Positions 7,927-16,482 of a stretch of DNA of 55,364 nt are shown here, in pieces. The position numbers and the translations under genes are program-made. The stretch is from Martinezella calliandrae (GTDB taxonomy: Bacteria > Pseudomonadota > Alphaproteobacteria > Rhizobiales > Rhizobiaceae). Within the stretch, counting starts at the first letter, position 1. Every line of letters starts with the position of its first letter. Where the stretch lies: positions 1 through 55,364 of the forward strand of contig NZ_JARFYN010000047.1 of the NCBI RefSeq assembly GCF_030272695.1, read 5' to 3'. The notes beneath the pieces are model-generated. The model worked only from the letters and a program-made list of their open reading frames with translations. It was not told the DNA's origin and made no database searches.

Positions 7927-8814
7927 TCAGCCGAGCAAGGCGGCCTTGTGTTCCTCGACGAAGCTGCGCAGCGTCTGCGGCTCCTTGCCGGTCAGCTTGT
8001 TGAAGTCGTTCGTGAGGATGTTGAAATTGCCGGCGCGGATATTGGCGTCGGCAGAGACGAGCATGTCGACCACGAATTTCGGCAAGCCGGCGCCAGTCAG
8101 TCCAGCGGCGAACTGTTCGTCATTGACCTGCACGACGTCCAGCGGACGACCAGTAATCCTGCTGACGACGCTCGCGACGTCCTCGATGGTGATAGCGGTC
8201 GAACCCGTCAGCGTGTAGGTGGCGCTATCCGTCGTGTCGGAAACCAAGGCGGCGGCCATAGCTAGGGCGCAATCTTCGCGACTGATGTTGCTGATGCGAC
8301 CGCCACCGGTCGCGGTGTACCACTTGCCGACTTCGAGGCTGTGCGGCAGACCCATCAAATAGTTGTCGAAGTACCAGGCGTTGCGCAGGATCGTGTAGCC
8401 GAGGCCGCTGGCCTTGATGGCGTTTTCTGTGCCGAGATGGTCGGGTGCGAAGCTGACGAGCGAGTTTTCCGGGGCTGGCATGGAGGTGTAAAGGATGTGG
8501 CTAACGCCAGCCTGCTTGGCAGCCTCGACGGCCGCCGTGTGCTGCCTCAGGCGCTGACCGGGGACAGCGAGCGCATCGGTGCTGATGATAGCCAGGCGGT
8601 CAACGCCGGCAAAGGCTGCAGGCAGAGTGGCGGCGTCATCAAAATCGGCGATGCGGGTAACAACGCCCTTGGCGGCGAGGCTTGCCAGCTTCTCCGGGCT
8701 GCGGGTGGCGGCAATGATGCGGCCGGGCGCAACCTTGTATGTCTCCAGCAGGTGATGAATGACGCGTTGGCCAAGGTGGCCCGCGGCGCCGGTGACGAGA
8801 AGGGTGCTGCTCAT
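7927..8814 (-). CDS. NmrA-like NAD(P)H-binding quinone reductase (QorB/YtfG type)
   Basis: Atypical short-chain dehydrogenase (295 aa) resembling NAD(P)H:quinone oxidoreductase 2. The Rossmann motif LVTGAAGHLGQRVI is at residues 5-18, followed by VAPGRIIAATRSPEKL, and the later IEDVASVVSRITGR is the usual substrate-domain segment. The SDR Tyr-xxx-Lys catalytic pair is not conserved, as in NmrA proteins. A divergent HxlR regulator starts 144 nt away, the standard arrangement in which an HxlR protein represses a redox-stress reductase in response to quinones or electrophiles. The specific inducer is inferred, not shown. Confidence 0.88.
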   Translation of the reverse strand: MSSTLLVTGAAGHLGQRVIHHLLETYKVAPGRIIAATRSPEKLASLAAKGVVTRIADFDDAATLPAAFAGVDRLAIISTDALAVPGQRLRQHTAAVEAAKQAGVSHILYTSMPAPENSLVSFAPDHLGTENAIKASGLGYTILRNAWYFDNYLMGLPHSLEVGKWYTATGGGRISNISREDCALAMAAALVSDTTDSATYTLTGSTAITIEDVASVVSRITGRPLDVVQVNDEQFAAGLTGAGLPKFVVDMLVSADANIRAGNFNILTNDFNKLTGKEPQTLRSFVEEHKAALLG

Positions 8815-8958
8815 GTCTTTATCCTTGTTCTACCGCCGCGGATTTGCGGAGGTTTTTGCCGCTCTCAAAAAGAGACTAGCACTAGAATAGGAATTGACTT
8901 CGAACTGTAAAGAAGGCAGTTTTTTGGCTCTACGTTACCAAAAGGGAACCGACCCGTC

Positions 8959-9375
8959 ATGAGCGCCCGTACCGTCGTCAATTTGCGCAGCACAGAGGCT
9001 CCGTTGCGCGTCGTCGATATCAGCAAACTCGATTTCACCAATTGCCCGGTGCGGGATTTGATCTCACAGATCGGTGGCAAGTGGTCGGTGCTGCTGCTGG
9101 AAGCCTTGGCGCAGCGCCCTTACCGTTTTGGTGAGCTGCGGCGCATGGTGCCCGATATTTCGCAGCGCATGTTGACCCAGACGCTGCGCGACCTTGAGCG
9201 CGACGGCTATATCGATCGCGAGGTGTTTCCGACCAAACCGCCCAGCGTCGAGTATAGCATGACCGATCTCGGTCGTTCGCTCTACGGGCCGCTGGCGCAG
9301 CTCCTGAACTGGGCTGAAGCCAACCACGACGCCGTGCGCGCTGCACGCGTCCGTTTCGATCAATCGCGGGACTGA
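8959..9375 (+). CDS. HxlR-family transcriptional regulator
   Basis: Winged-helix regulator of 138 aa. The HxlR core is visible: NCPVRDLISQIGGKWSVLLL with the single conserved Cys near residue 35, then FGELRRMVPDISQRMLTQTL and LERDGYIDREV, and the wing SVEYSMTDLG. The N-terminal Cys is the redox or electrophile sensor in characterised relatives such as HypR, YodB and QorR. It is divergent from the NmrA-type reductase gene and probably controls it and itself from the shared 144-nt region. Confidence 0.92.
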   Translation: MSARTVVNLRSTEAPLRVVDISKLDFTNCPVRDLISQIGGKWSVLLLEALAQRPYRFGELRRMVPDISQRMLTQTLRDLERDGYIDREVFPTKPPSVEYSMTDLGRSLYGPLAQLLNWAEANHDAVRAARVRFDQSRD

Positions 9376-9414
9376 GCGCGGCCACCTCTGACCCTGGCGA
9401 CGCCGGCCGCTTTG

Positions 9415-10629
9415 TCACTTCTGTCGCTCGGTCAGGAAGACGAGCAGCGCCACGACCGGGAAGCCGACGCCGATCCATGACGCGAGATTCCACCCGCCGG
9501 TGGCATAGGCCCAGCCGCCAATTGCCGAGCCGAGCGCGCCGCCGGCAAAGAATGTCGCCATATAGAGACCGTTCAGGCGGCTGCGATGTTCGGCGCTCAG
9601 CGCAAAGATGGCGCGCTGGCCGAGCACGAGATTGGTCTGCACGCCGAAATCAAGCAGGATGCCGGAGAGCGTCAATGTCGCAAGCGCCAGCAGCGAGCCG
9701 CTGCCGGAGGCGTGAGCGATGACGAGGGCGAGGATAGCGAGCACCATGGCGAAGGTGGTGGCAAGCTTCGTCCAGCCACGATCGGCGACACGGCCGGCAA
9801 TCGGCGAAGCGACCGCGCCGGCGGCGCCAGCGAGCGCGAAGAGCGCAATACCGTTCTGGGTCAGGCCGAAGGCCGGGCTTGCGAGCAGCAACGGCGTCGT
9901 CGTCCAGAACAGACTGAAGGCGCCGAACATGCAGGCTTGATAGAGGGCGCGACGCTGCAGCACTGGCGTGCGGAGTGCGAGATGGCCCATCGACGAGAGC
10001 AGTTGGCCATAATGCAGCTTGGTGTGAGGAACCCTGGTCGGCAGAACGGCGCGGAGGATAACCGCAAGCCCGATCATGACGCCGGCCGAGAGGATATAGA
10101 CCGCATGCCAGGAAGAGAGCTCCGACAGGAAGCTTGCTGCCGGCCGGGCCAGCATGATGCCGCAGAGAAGCCCGCTCATGACATTGCCGACAACCGCGCC
10201 GCGGCTGGCATCCGGCGCCATATGGGCCGCGAACGGCACCAGGACCTGGACTGCAACGGAGGCAATGCCGATGCAGAGTGAGGCAAGCAGGAAAAGCGAT
10301 GGTGACCAGGCGAAGGCGGCGCCGATAAGCGCTACGGCCGAAAGGCCGATCAGCGTCAGCACCAGCCTGCGGTTTTCTACGAGATCGCCGAGCGGTACGA
10401 TCAGCAAGAGACCAAGGCCATAACCGATCTGCGTCAGTGTCACGATCAGACCGGTTGCGGCCGGCGTGAAGCCGAGCGCCTGGCTAATTGGGCCGGCCAA
10501 CGGTTGGCCATAGTAGAGATTGGCTGCCACCAGCCCGCAAGCGGCGGCAAACATGAAGGTCATCAGCGGCGAAATGGTCTTTTCGGGGAGCGAAGCGCTC
10601 TCCCGTCTGGCAGCGGCGGTCGCGGGCAT
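9415..10629 (-). CDS. MFS transporter, probable drug or sugar exporter
   Basis: Major facilitator protein of 404 aa with 12 predicted membrane segments, beginning with FMFAAACGLVAANLYYGQPL. The A-motif-like loop GDLVENRR lies between segments 2 and 3. The YYGQPLAGPI sequence is typical of the YfcJ/YgaY-like subgroup of predicted exporters. A TetR gene in the same orientation starts upstream (10684-11301) and is likely cotranscribed or controls it. Substrate unknown. Confidence 0.88.
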   Translation of the reverse strand: MPATAAARRESASLPEKTISPLMTFMFAAACGLVAANLYYGQPLAGPISQALGFTPAATGLIVTLTQIGYGLGLLLIVPLGDLVENRRLVLTLIGLSAVALIGAAFAWSPSLFLLASLCIGIASVAVQVLVPFAAHMAPDASRGAVVGNVMSGLLCGIMLARPAASFLSELSSWHAVYILSAGVMIGLAVILRAVLPTRVPHTKLHYGQLLSSMGHLALRTPVLQRRALYQACMFGAFSLFWTTTPLLLASPAFGLTQNGIALFALAGAAGAVASPIAGRVADRGWTKLATTFAMVLAILALVIAHASGSGSLLALATLTLSGILLDFGVQTNLVLGQRAIFALSAEHRSRLNGLYMATFFAGGALGSAIGGWAYATGGWNLASWIGVGFPVVALLVFLTERQK

Positions 10630-10683
10630 GTCTTGATCCTTGATGCGGGCAGGGGAGGCGATCCCCCAAATTCTTGTGAAAAA

Positions 10684-11301
10684 TCAGTTCAGCAGTTTCA
10701 TGGCCGCCTCGGCGACGGCGAGCATATGTTCGGTTTTGCGGCCGGTCTTTCCGATCACGCGCATGCCTTTGGTCAGGGCAAGCAAGGCTGAGGCGGTGCT
10801 TTCAGGGTCGACATGCTTTGCCACCGATCCATCCGCCTGACCTAGAAGGATGAGGTCCTTGATGCGCCGCTCGTCGAAATCGAAAGCCGCCCTCACACGG
10901 CTGGCGAGTTCCTTGTCGAAAAGCGCAAGCTCGATCGCGCTACCGACCACGAGGCAGCCTCTGCGGCCGATTTCGCCGCATGAAGCGTCTGCGAAGAACG
11001 CCAGCAATGAACGCAGCTTTTCATAAGCGTTTGGGGCCTTGGCAAGAGATTGATCAATCAGTGGCTGGCGGACATTGCGATAGTGATCGAACACGGCCAG
11101 GAACACGCCGCGCTTGTCGCCGAACGCCTTGTAGACGCTGCCTGCGGTCAGCCCCATGGCCTCGGTCAATTCGCTGATCGAGGCGGCATAGTAACCACGC
11201 TCGGAAAAGACCCGCAGCGCCGCATCGAGCGCCGCGTCCACGTCGAATTGGCGCGGGCGACCGCGGAGCTTCGGGGAAATGTCCAGTGTGCCTGTCGTCA
11301 T
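10684..11301 (-). CDS. TetR/AcrR-family regulator
   Basis: About 205 aa. The N-terminal helix-turn-helix spans residues 12-60 (GRPRQFDVDAALDAALRVFS then ERGYYAASISELTEAMGLTA and GSVYKAFGDKRGVF), followed by a helical ligand domain with a Cys at DASCGEIGRRGC. Start ATG 11301 begins the family N-terminus; a longer in-frame form would add about 37 unrelated residues. It lies 54 nt upstream of the MFS exporter, so the exporter is the natural regulatory target. Confidence 0.9.
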   Translation of the reverse strand: MTTGTLDISPKLRGRPRQFDVDAALDAALRVFSERGYYAASISELTEAMGLTAGSVYKAFGDKRGVFLAVFDHYRNVRQPLIDQSLAKAPNAYEKLRSLLAFFADASCGEIGRRGCLVVGSAIELALFDKELASRVRAAFDFDERRIKDLILLGQADGSVAKHVDPESTASALLALTKGMRVIGKTGRKTEHMLAVAEAAMKLLN

Positions 11302-11383
11302 GCAGACTGTTTTAGGAAATGATCGTTTCCAAATCAAGCGGAATTTTTGCGATGCAGCAAGACTTGATGCTGCGCAACCTGGT

Positions 11384-12313
11384 TCAGAGATCGAGAACCC
11401 ACGTCTGGCCATTCAATTCAGGGCCAAACATGCGATGCTTTTCCTCTGAGACGAGCCGGAAACCTGCCTGAAGGTAGATACCCCTGGCGGTGTCGAGGAT
11501 GTCGTTTGTCCATAGCGAAAGCTGGCGGTAACCGGCGCTGCGGGCAAAGCGGATGCATTCGCCGACTAGCAGCTTGCCTAAGCCGAGACCTCGTGCTGTC
11601 TTGTCGACATAAAGCAATCGGAGCTTTGCGACCCCGTCGCCGCCGTCGGCAACCATGACGGAGCCGACATTCAGTCCGCCCCGTTCGGCGATCCAGCATC
11701 GATCCTTCTCGGGATTAAAATTGGAGAGGAACTTGCCGGCGACCTCGGCGACCAAGCCTTCGAAACGCATATCCCAACCGAATTCTTCGCTATAGAAGCG
11801 AGCCTGGCTCTCAACGATCCAACCGATATCGCCGGGACGATGGGCGCGGATGATCGCAGCCTGCATGGGACTGGCATTTGAGTTGAGTACGGCTTGAATT
11901 GTCTGCATCGCCTCGACGACACGTTCTGGCTCACCGATAGCCAGCGCATCGAAATGCCCGGCAACCTCAGCGCGGGAGCGGCGGACGAATTCATGGAACT
12001 GCCCTTGTCCCTTGTCGGTGACAGTGATGATCTGGCTGCGCAGATCGTCAGGGTCGGGCTTGCTTTCGATCAGGCCGTCTTGGCGAAAGCGCTTCAGAAT
12101 GCGGCTGAGATAGGCGGGATCGAGATGCAGTTCACGGGTGAGTGCCGAGGCGGCGACGCCGCCACGGGAACCAATCTCGAACAGCACGCGGACATCGGTC
12201 AGGGCGTAAGGGCTGTCGAGATAGGCTTTGTTCAGGACGCCGAGGAAATTGGTATAGAAGCGATTAAAGTCGCGGACCGCGTCGATGGTCGTGAATTCTT
12301 TAGTATCAAGCAT
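11384..12313 (-). CDS. bifunctional MarR-type HTH / GNAT N-acetyltransferase
   Basis: Two-domain protein of 309 aa. Residues about 1-150 are a MarR winged helix (RVLFEIGSRGGVAASALTRE, then LHLDPAYLSRILKRFRQDGL). Residues about 155-309 are a GNAT domain with the acetyl-CoA loop LLYVDKTARGLGLGKLLVGE and C-terminal GIYLQAGFRLV. Such fusions are known in proteobacteria, but substrates are mostly unknown. The start is set at ATG 12313, 8 nt after AGGAG; alternative ATGs at 12319 and 12349 fit less well. The start codon lies inside a large interrupted palindrome (12312-12349), suggesting autorepression. Confidence 0.93.
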   Translation of the reverse strand: MLDTKEFTTIDAVRDFNRFYTNFLGVLNKAYLDSPYALTDVRVLFEIGSRGGVAASALTRELHLDPAYLSRILKRFRQDGLIESKPDPDDLRSQIITVTDKGQGQFHEFVRRSRAEVAGHFDALAIGEPERVVEAMQTIQAVLNSNASPMQAAIIRAHRPGDIGWIVESQARFYSEEFGWDMRFEGLVAEVAGKFLSNFNPEKDRCWIAERGGLNVGSVMVADGGDGVAKLRLLYVDKTARGLGLGKLLVGECIRFARSAGYRQLSLWTNDILDTARGIYLQAGFRLVSEEKHRMFGPELNGQTWVLDL

Positions 12314-12349
12314 GGACATCACTCCTAAAATATAGGAGACGATGTCCAT
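12312..12349. promoter_or_regulatory. interrupted palindrome over the MarR-GNAT start, probable operator
   Basis: Outer arms ATGGACATC (12312-12320) and GATGTCCAT (12341-12349) are perfect inverted repeats. Nested inside are CTCCTA (12322-12327) and TAGGAG (12333-12338), also perfectly inverted. The element includes the ribosome-binding site and the start codon of the downstream gene, so a bound dimer would block translation initiation or transcription there. The RNA could also fold into a hairpin hiding the ribosome-binding site. Confidence 0.7.
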
Positions 12350-12384
12350 TATTTATTGGACTAAGTCAAGTAAAGTTGGCTTGA

Positions 12385-13104
12385 TCAAGCGGCCCGGCTA
12401 GCGGCCGCCTTTTCGTTGCCGAGGGCGAAATCGACGGCGCTCCGTGCGTGGATCGCCGTCGTGTCGAAGCCCGGCAGAGTGAGCGCGTTCGGGTCGAGGA
12501 TCAAGCAGATCTCGGTGCAGCCGAGGATGACGCTATCGGCGCCGTCAGCTTTGGCGCGCTCGATGATCGCCATCAGTTGCCGGCGCGACTGGTCCTTGAC
12601 GATGCCGGCGCAGAGTTCGTTGAAGATGATGTCGTGGGTGACGGTTCGGTCCTCAGCGCCCGGCACCATGACGGAGACGCCGTTGCCGGCCATGCGGTCG
12701 GTGTAGAAGCCGTGCTCCATCGTATAACGCGTGGCAAGCAGCAGTGGCTTGACGCGGCCGGCGGCCTTCAGCGCGGCGGCTGTCTCGTCGATGATGTGGA
12801 TGAGCGGGATGGAGACACGAGCGGCGACTTCTTGGGCGATCAGATGCATGGTGTTGGTGCAGATCAGCACGCATTCGGCGCCGGCGATTTGCAGGCGAAG
12901 TGCGGCATCGCCGAGTCGCGCAGCCGCGTCGTCCCAGCGTCCGGCCTTCTGAAGAGCGACGATCTCTTCGAAATTGACGGAATACATCAGCACTTCAGCC
13001 GAGGCGAGGCCTCCCAGTCGGTCGCGAACCATCTCATTGATAAGGCGATAATAAACTGCCGAACTCTCGAAACTCATACCGCCAATCAGGCCGATAGTGC
13101 GCAT
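12385..13104 (-). CDS. aspartate/glutamate racemase-family protein
   Basis: Cofactor-independent amino-acid racemase fold, 239 aa. It opens with GLIGGMSFESSAVYY, and both catalytic cysteines are present: CVLICTNTMH and SVILGCTEI. These are the signatures of the YgeA/aspartate racemase group, which interconverts L- and D-amino acids. The substrate cannot be deduced. It is transcribed divergently from an Lrp-type regulator whose start is 160 nt away, which suggests amino-acid-responsive control. Confidence 0.9.
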   Translation of the reverse strand: MRTIGLIGGMSFESSAVYYRLINEMVRDRLGGLASAEVLMYSVNFEEIVALQKAGRWDDAAARLGDAALRLQIAGAECVLICTNTMHLIAQEVAARVSIPLIHIIDETAAALKAAGRVKPLLLATRYTMEHGFYTDRMAGNGVSVMVPGAEDRTVTHDIIFNELCAGIVKDQSRRQLMAIIERAKADGADSVILGCTEICLILDPNALTLPGFDTTAIHARSAVDFALGNEKAAASRAA

Positions 13105-13198
13105 GCTGCTGGTCTCCGTTGTTGATTAGGAATAGCAGAATATTGAGACATTTCACCCGCCTCGTGTTTGCAATCTTTGTCGTTCTTTTCATGTCTGT

Positions 13199-13212
13199 TG
13201 CAATATTTTGCA
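13199..13212. promoter_or_regulatory. inverted repeat in racemase-lrp intergenic region
   Basis: TGCAATATTTTGCA has inverted TGCAA/TTGCA arms around TATT and lies between the divergent racemase and Lrp-type genes. A further TTGCAA half-site occurs near 13169 and a GCGCAAAAT stretch near 13228. Position and AT-rich symmetric character fit an Lrp-type binding site. No promoter boxes were assigned. Confidence 0.45.
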
Positions 13213-13264
13213 CATATATGCGATAGTGCGCAAAATTTCCGCGTCACCATGGAGATGGGCGCCA

Positions 13265-13729
13265 ATGCTTGACGAACGCGACCGGAAGATTCTCGATCTT
13301 TTGCAAACCGATGCCGGCATTTCGGTGACGGACCTTGCCGACCGGGTTGCACTTTCGGTTTCAGCCTGCTCACGGCGTATCCAACGGCTTGAAGAGAGCG
13401 GCCATATAGCTAGGCGCATCGTCGTGCTGGACCGCGAGAAGATGGGCGTGCCGACGACGCTCTATGCGCTGATCAAGACTGCGCATCATGCCGACGAATG
13501 GATCGAAACCTTTCGCAAGGCAATCAGCGACATTCCCGAAATCGTTGAGGCGCATCGGTTAACGGGCAATCACGATTACATCCTGAAAATCGTGTTGCCG
13601 CGCGTCGAGCACTATGACGTCATCTATAAGAAGATCGTGCGCCGAGTGGAGCTCTTCGACGTTTCAGCGTCGATCTCCATGGAAGTACTGAAAAGCGGCG
13701 TGACGATCCCGGTCAGCTATGCCGAATAG
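13265..13729 (+). CDS. Lrp/AsnC-family transcriptional regulator
   Basis: Feast/famine regulator of 154 aa. The N-terminal HTH is LDERDRKILDLLQTDAGISV followed by TDLADRVALSVSACSRRIQR, and the C-terminal RAM effector-binding domain includes EIVEAHRLTGNHDYILKIVL. Start ATG 13265 fits the family N-terminus; an in-frame codon at 13208 would add 19 residues with no family match. The product probably controls the divergent racemase gene and itself in response to an amino acid. Confidence 0.93.
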   Translation: MLDERDRKILDLLQTDAGISVTDLADRVALSVSACSRRIQRLEESGHIARRIVVLDREKMGVPTTLYALIKTAHHADEWIETFRKAISDIPEIVEAHRLTGNHDYILKIVLPRVEHYDVIYKKIVRRVELFDVSASISMEVLKSGVTIPVSYAE

Positions 13730-13917
13730 TGAAGCGATCTCGTTTGTGGAACAGTGTAACATGATGGGGCGGCTAAGGTCCGCTTGGCCCCCAAAGCAGC
13801 CATCTGTGGCATATATTACCAAATTCCGGTCATTGCGCGCGTGCCAGCACGGGTGCCATGCATAAAAGGTGATTGTGGGCCATTGTTCTCAACCCTACGT
13901 TTGCTGAGGTAAAACAG

Positions 13918-15195
13918 ATGCGGGGTGTCGTCGTGCAGGATCATCACGTTGTCGTCGTCGGGGGTGGGTTTGGCGGCTTGCAGCTCGTCAACGACCTCAA
14001 GGGAGCTCCGGTCCGAATCACGCTGATCGACCGGCGTAACCATCACCTGTTCCAGCCGCTGCTCTATCAAGTCGCAACCACCTTGCTCGCCACCTCCGAA
14101 ATCGCCTGGCCGATCCGAAGCTTTTTTCGCGATCGGCCGGAGGTAACGACACTGCTGGCGGAAGTCGTCGACGTTGACAGCCAGGCACATAGGCTGACGC
14201 TGAAAGGCGGCGAGACGATAGCATATGACACGCTTGTGCTGGCGACGGGCGCGACCCATGCCTATTTCGGACATGACGAATGGGAACCGGTGGCGCCGGG
14301 GTTGAAGACGCTGGAGGACGCAACGACGATCCGCCGCCGCCTTCTGCTGGCCTTCGAGCAGGCCGAGCTGGAGAGCGATGCCGCTATCCGTGATGCTTTG
14401 TTGACGTTCACCATAGTCGGGGCGGGTCCGACCGGCGTCGAGCTGGCGGGCATCATCTCGGAGCTGGCCAAAACGACCCTTCCGAAAGAGTTTCGCAATA
14501 TCGATACCACCAAAGCCAGGATCATCCTCGTCGAAGCCGGCCCGCGCGTTCTCGCAAGTTTTGACGAGGGGCTGTCGGCCTATGCTCACAGGGCGCTGGA
14601 AAAGCTAGGTGTCGAAGTCCTCACCGGCAAGGCCGTTACGTCGTGCTCCGCGCAGGGCGTAACGATCGGCGACACCTTCGTGCCGACACGCACGATCGTC
14701 TGGGCCGCCGGCGTGCAGGCTTCGCCGGCGGCCAAGTGGCTAGGCGTTCCGGCCGATCGGGCCGATCGCGTGGTGGTCGATAAGGAATTGAGGGCGCCTG
14801 GCAAGCCGGATATCTTTATCATCGGCGACACGGCGGCGGTGATGCGCGACGATGGCACGCTCGTGCCGGGTATCGCGCCAGCCGCCAAGCAGCAGGGCGC
14901 TTACGTCGCCAAGGTGATAAGGGCAAAGCTGTCGGGTCAGCCGGCGCCAGGGCCTTTTCACTACCATCATCAGGGAAGTCTTGCGACGATCGGCAAAAGT
15001 GCTGCGATCATCGATTTCGGCTGGATCAAGCTCAGGGGCTGGATTGCCTGGTGGGTCTGGGGCCTCGCTCATATCTATTTCCTGATCGGGACGCGCTGGC
15101 GCTTTGCGGTCGCCTGGAGCTGGCTGTGGATCTATGTCAGCCGTCAGCACAGCGCCCGGCTGATCACGCAGAGGGAAACCATGCGTGAGGAATAA
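13918..15195 (+). CDS. ndh: type II NADH dehydrogenase (NAD(P)/FAD-dependent oxidoreductase)
   Basis: Single-subunit, non-proton-pumping NADH:quinone oxidoreductase of the respiratory chain, 425 aa. FAD-binding GGGFGG is near residue 14, a second dinucleotide site TIVGAGPTGVELAG lies mid-protein, and the IFIIGDTAA motif follows. The C-terminal tail is rich in aromatic residues (WIAWWVWGLAHIYFLIGTRW) and is the likely membrane anchor, as in NDH-2 enzymes. ATG 13918 is the first start giving the family N-terminus. The gene is followed immediately by a strong bidirectional terminator. Confidence 0.9.
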   Translation: MRGVVVQDHHVVVVGGGFGGLQLVNDLKGAPVRITLIDRRNHHLFQPLLYQVATTLLATSEIAWPIRSFFRDRPEVTTLLAEVVDVDSQAHRLTLKGGETIAYDTLVLATGATHAYFGHDEWEPVAPGLKTLEDATTIRRRLLLAFEQAELESDAAIRDALLTFTIVGAGPTGVELAGIISELAKTTLPKEFRNIDTTKARIILVEAGPRVLASFDEGLSAYAHRALEKLGVEVLTGKAVTSCSAQGVTIGDTFVPTRTIVWAAGVQASPAAKWLGVPADRADRVVVDKELRAPGKPDIFIIGDTAAVMRDDGTLVPGIAPAAKQQGAYVAKVIRAKLSGQPAPGPFHYHHQGSLATIGKSAAIIDFGWIKLRGWIAWWVWGLAHIYFLIGTRWRFAVAWSWLWIYVSRQHSARLITQRETMREE

Positions 15196-15228
15196 AAAGG
15201 GCGGCGCTCTGCAGGACGCCGCCCTTTT
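15195..15228. terminator. bidirectional intrinsic terminator between ndh and adh
   Basis: AAAAGGGCGGCG (15195-15206) pairs with CGCCGCCCTTTT (15217-15228) across a 10-nt loop. GC-rich stem flanked by A and T runs on the two sides gives a classical Rho-independent terminator for both convergent genes. It begins at the last base of the upstream stop codon. Confidence 0.9.
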
Positions 15229-15233
15229 CAGGC

Positions 15234-16277
15234 TTAGGCCAGAGACGCGATGTCGATGACGAAACGATAGCGAACGTCGCTCTTCAGAACGCGTTCATAG
15301 GCTTCGTTGATTTCCTGGATGTTGATCTTCTCGATCTCGGCGACGATGTTGTGCTCGCCGCAGAAGTCGAGCATTTCCTGGGTTTCCTTGATCGAGCCGA
15401 TCATGGAACCGGAAAGGCTACGGCGGCCGGGGATGAGCGAGAAGGCGTGAACCGGTACGGCATGTTCGGGAACGCCGACGAGCACCATGCTGCCGTCGTA
15501 TTTCAGGAGATTGAGGTAGGCATTCCAGTCGATGGCGGTGCCGACCGTGTTGATGATCAGGTCGAAGCTGCCTGCAAGCGTCTTGAAGGTTTCGGCGTCG
15601 CTGGTGGCGTAATAGTGGTTGGCGCCGAGCTTGAAGCCGTCTTCTTTTTTCGACAATGTCTGGCTCAGAACCGTCACGTCAGCGCCCATGGCATGAGCGA
15701 GCTTCACGCCCATATGGCCGAGACCACCCATGCCGACGATGGCAACCTTCTTGCCGGGACCGGCCTTCCAGTGGCGCAGCGGCGAGTAGAGCGTGATGCC
15801 GGCGCACAGCAACGGAGCGCCCGAATCCAGCGGGATATTGTCGGGGAAGGACAGCACATAGCCTTCCTTGACGACAATCGAGTCGGAATAGCCGCCATAG
15901 GTCGGCGTTTCGCCGTCGGCTTCGACGTCGTTGTAGGTCTGGACCAGGCCCGGCATATAGTGTTCATACTCCAGGTCGCGCGTTGCGCAGGTCGTGCAGG
16001 AATTGACGAAGCAGCCGACCCCGACGCGGTCGCCGACCTTGAACTTCGCTACCTTGGAACCGACAGCCGTGACCAGGCCGGCGACTTCGTGGCCCGGGAC
16101 CATCGGGTATTTTGAACCGCCCCATTCGTTGCGGGCCTGATGGATGTCGGAATGGCAGACGCCGCAATATTTGACGGCGATGACGACATCATCCTCGTTC
16201 GGCTCGCGGCGTTCGAAGGTGAAGGGGGTAAGCGGCTTGGACGCGTCGGTTGCGGCATAGCCCTTTGCAATAGCCAT
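15234..16277 (-). CDS. zinc-dependent NAD(P)-dependent alcohol dehydrogenase
   Basis: Medium-chain dehydrogenase/reductase of the cinnamyl/YahK-like aldehyde reductase group, 347 aa. The catalytic zinc site is GVCHSDIHQARNEWG plus PMVPGHEVAG, and the Rossmann motif is VAIVGMGGLGHMGVKLAHAM. The structural zinc segment is altered: only CFVNSCTTCATRDLEY is visible, with fewer cysteines than the usual four, so structural zinc binding may be weakened. The start chosen is ATG 16277, giving MAIAKGYAA. Divergent from an AraC gene (16483-17391), a frequent pairing in which the AraC protein activates the dehydrogenase. Confidence 0.92.
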   Translation of the reverse strand: MAIAKGYAATDASKPLTPFTFERREPNEDDVVIAVKYCGVCHSDIHQARNEWGGSKYPMVPGHEVAGLVTAVGSKVAKFKVGDRVGVGCFVNSCTTCATRDLEYEHYMPGLVQTYNDVEADGETPTYGGYSDSIVVKEGYVLSFPDNIPLDSGAPLLCAGITLYSPLRHWKAGPGKKVAIVGMGGLGHMGVKLAHAMGADVTVLSQTLSKKEDGFKLGANHYYATSDAETFKTLAGSFDLIINTVGTAIDWNAYLNLLKYDGSMVLVGVPEHAVPVHAFSLIPGRRSLSGSMIGSIKETQEMLDFCGEHNIVAEIEKINIQEINEAYERVLKSDVRYRFVIDIASLA

Positions 16278-16482
16278 GGGAGACTTCCTTTTGTTCGGAT
16301 AGGCTTTGGGAGGGATGGAAAGTTGGACGGCCGACTTATGCACCGGAACCGGACAAGGGCGTTAGAGCGATCCTGCAAGCTTTGTGTACAATCCTGCGAA
16401 ACTGAATGACGAACGCCCTTTCACATGGATCGGCAGCCACCTAGATAAGCTTCGACAAGGCCCCCAAAACAGTTGGTTGCAT

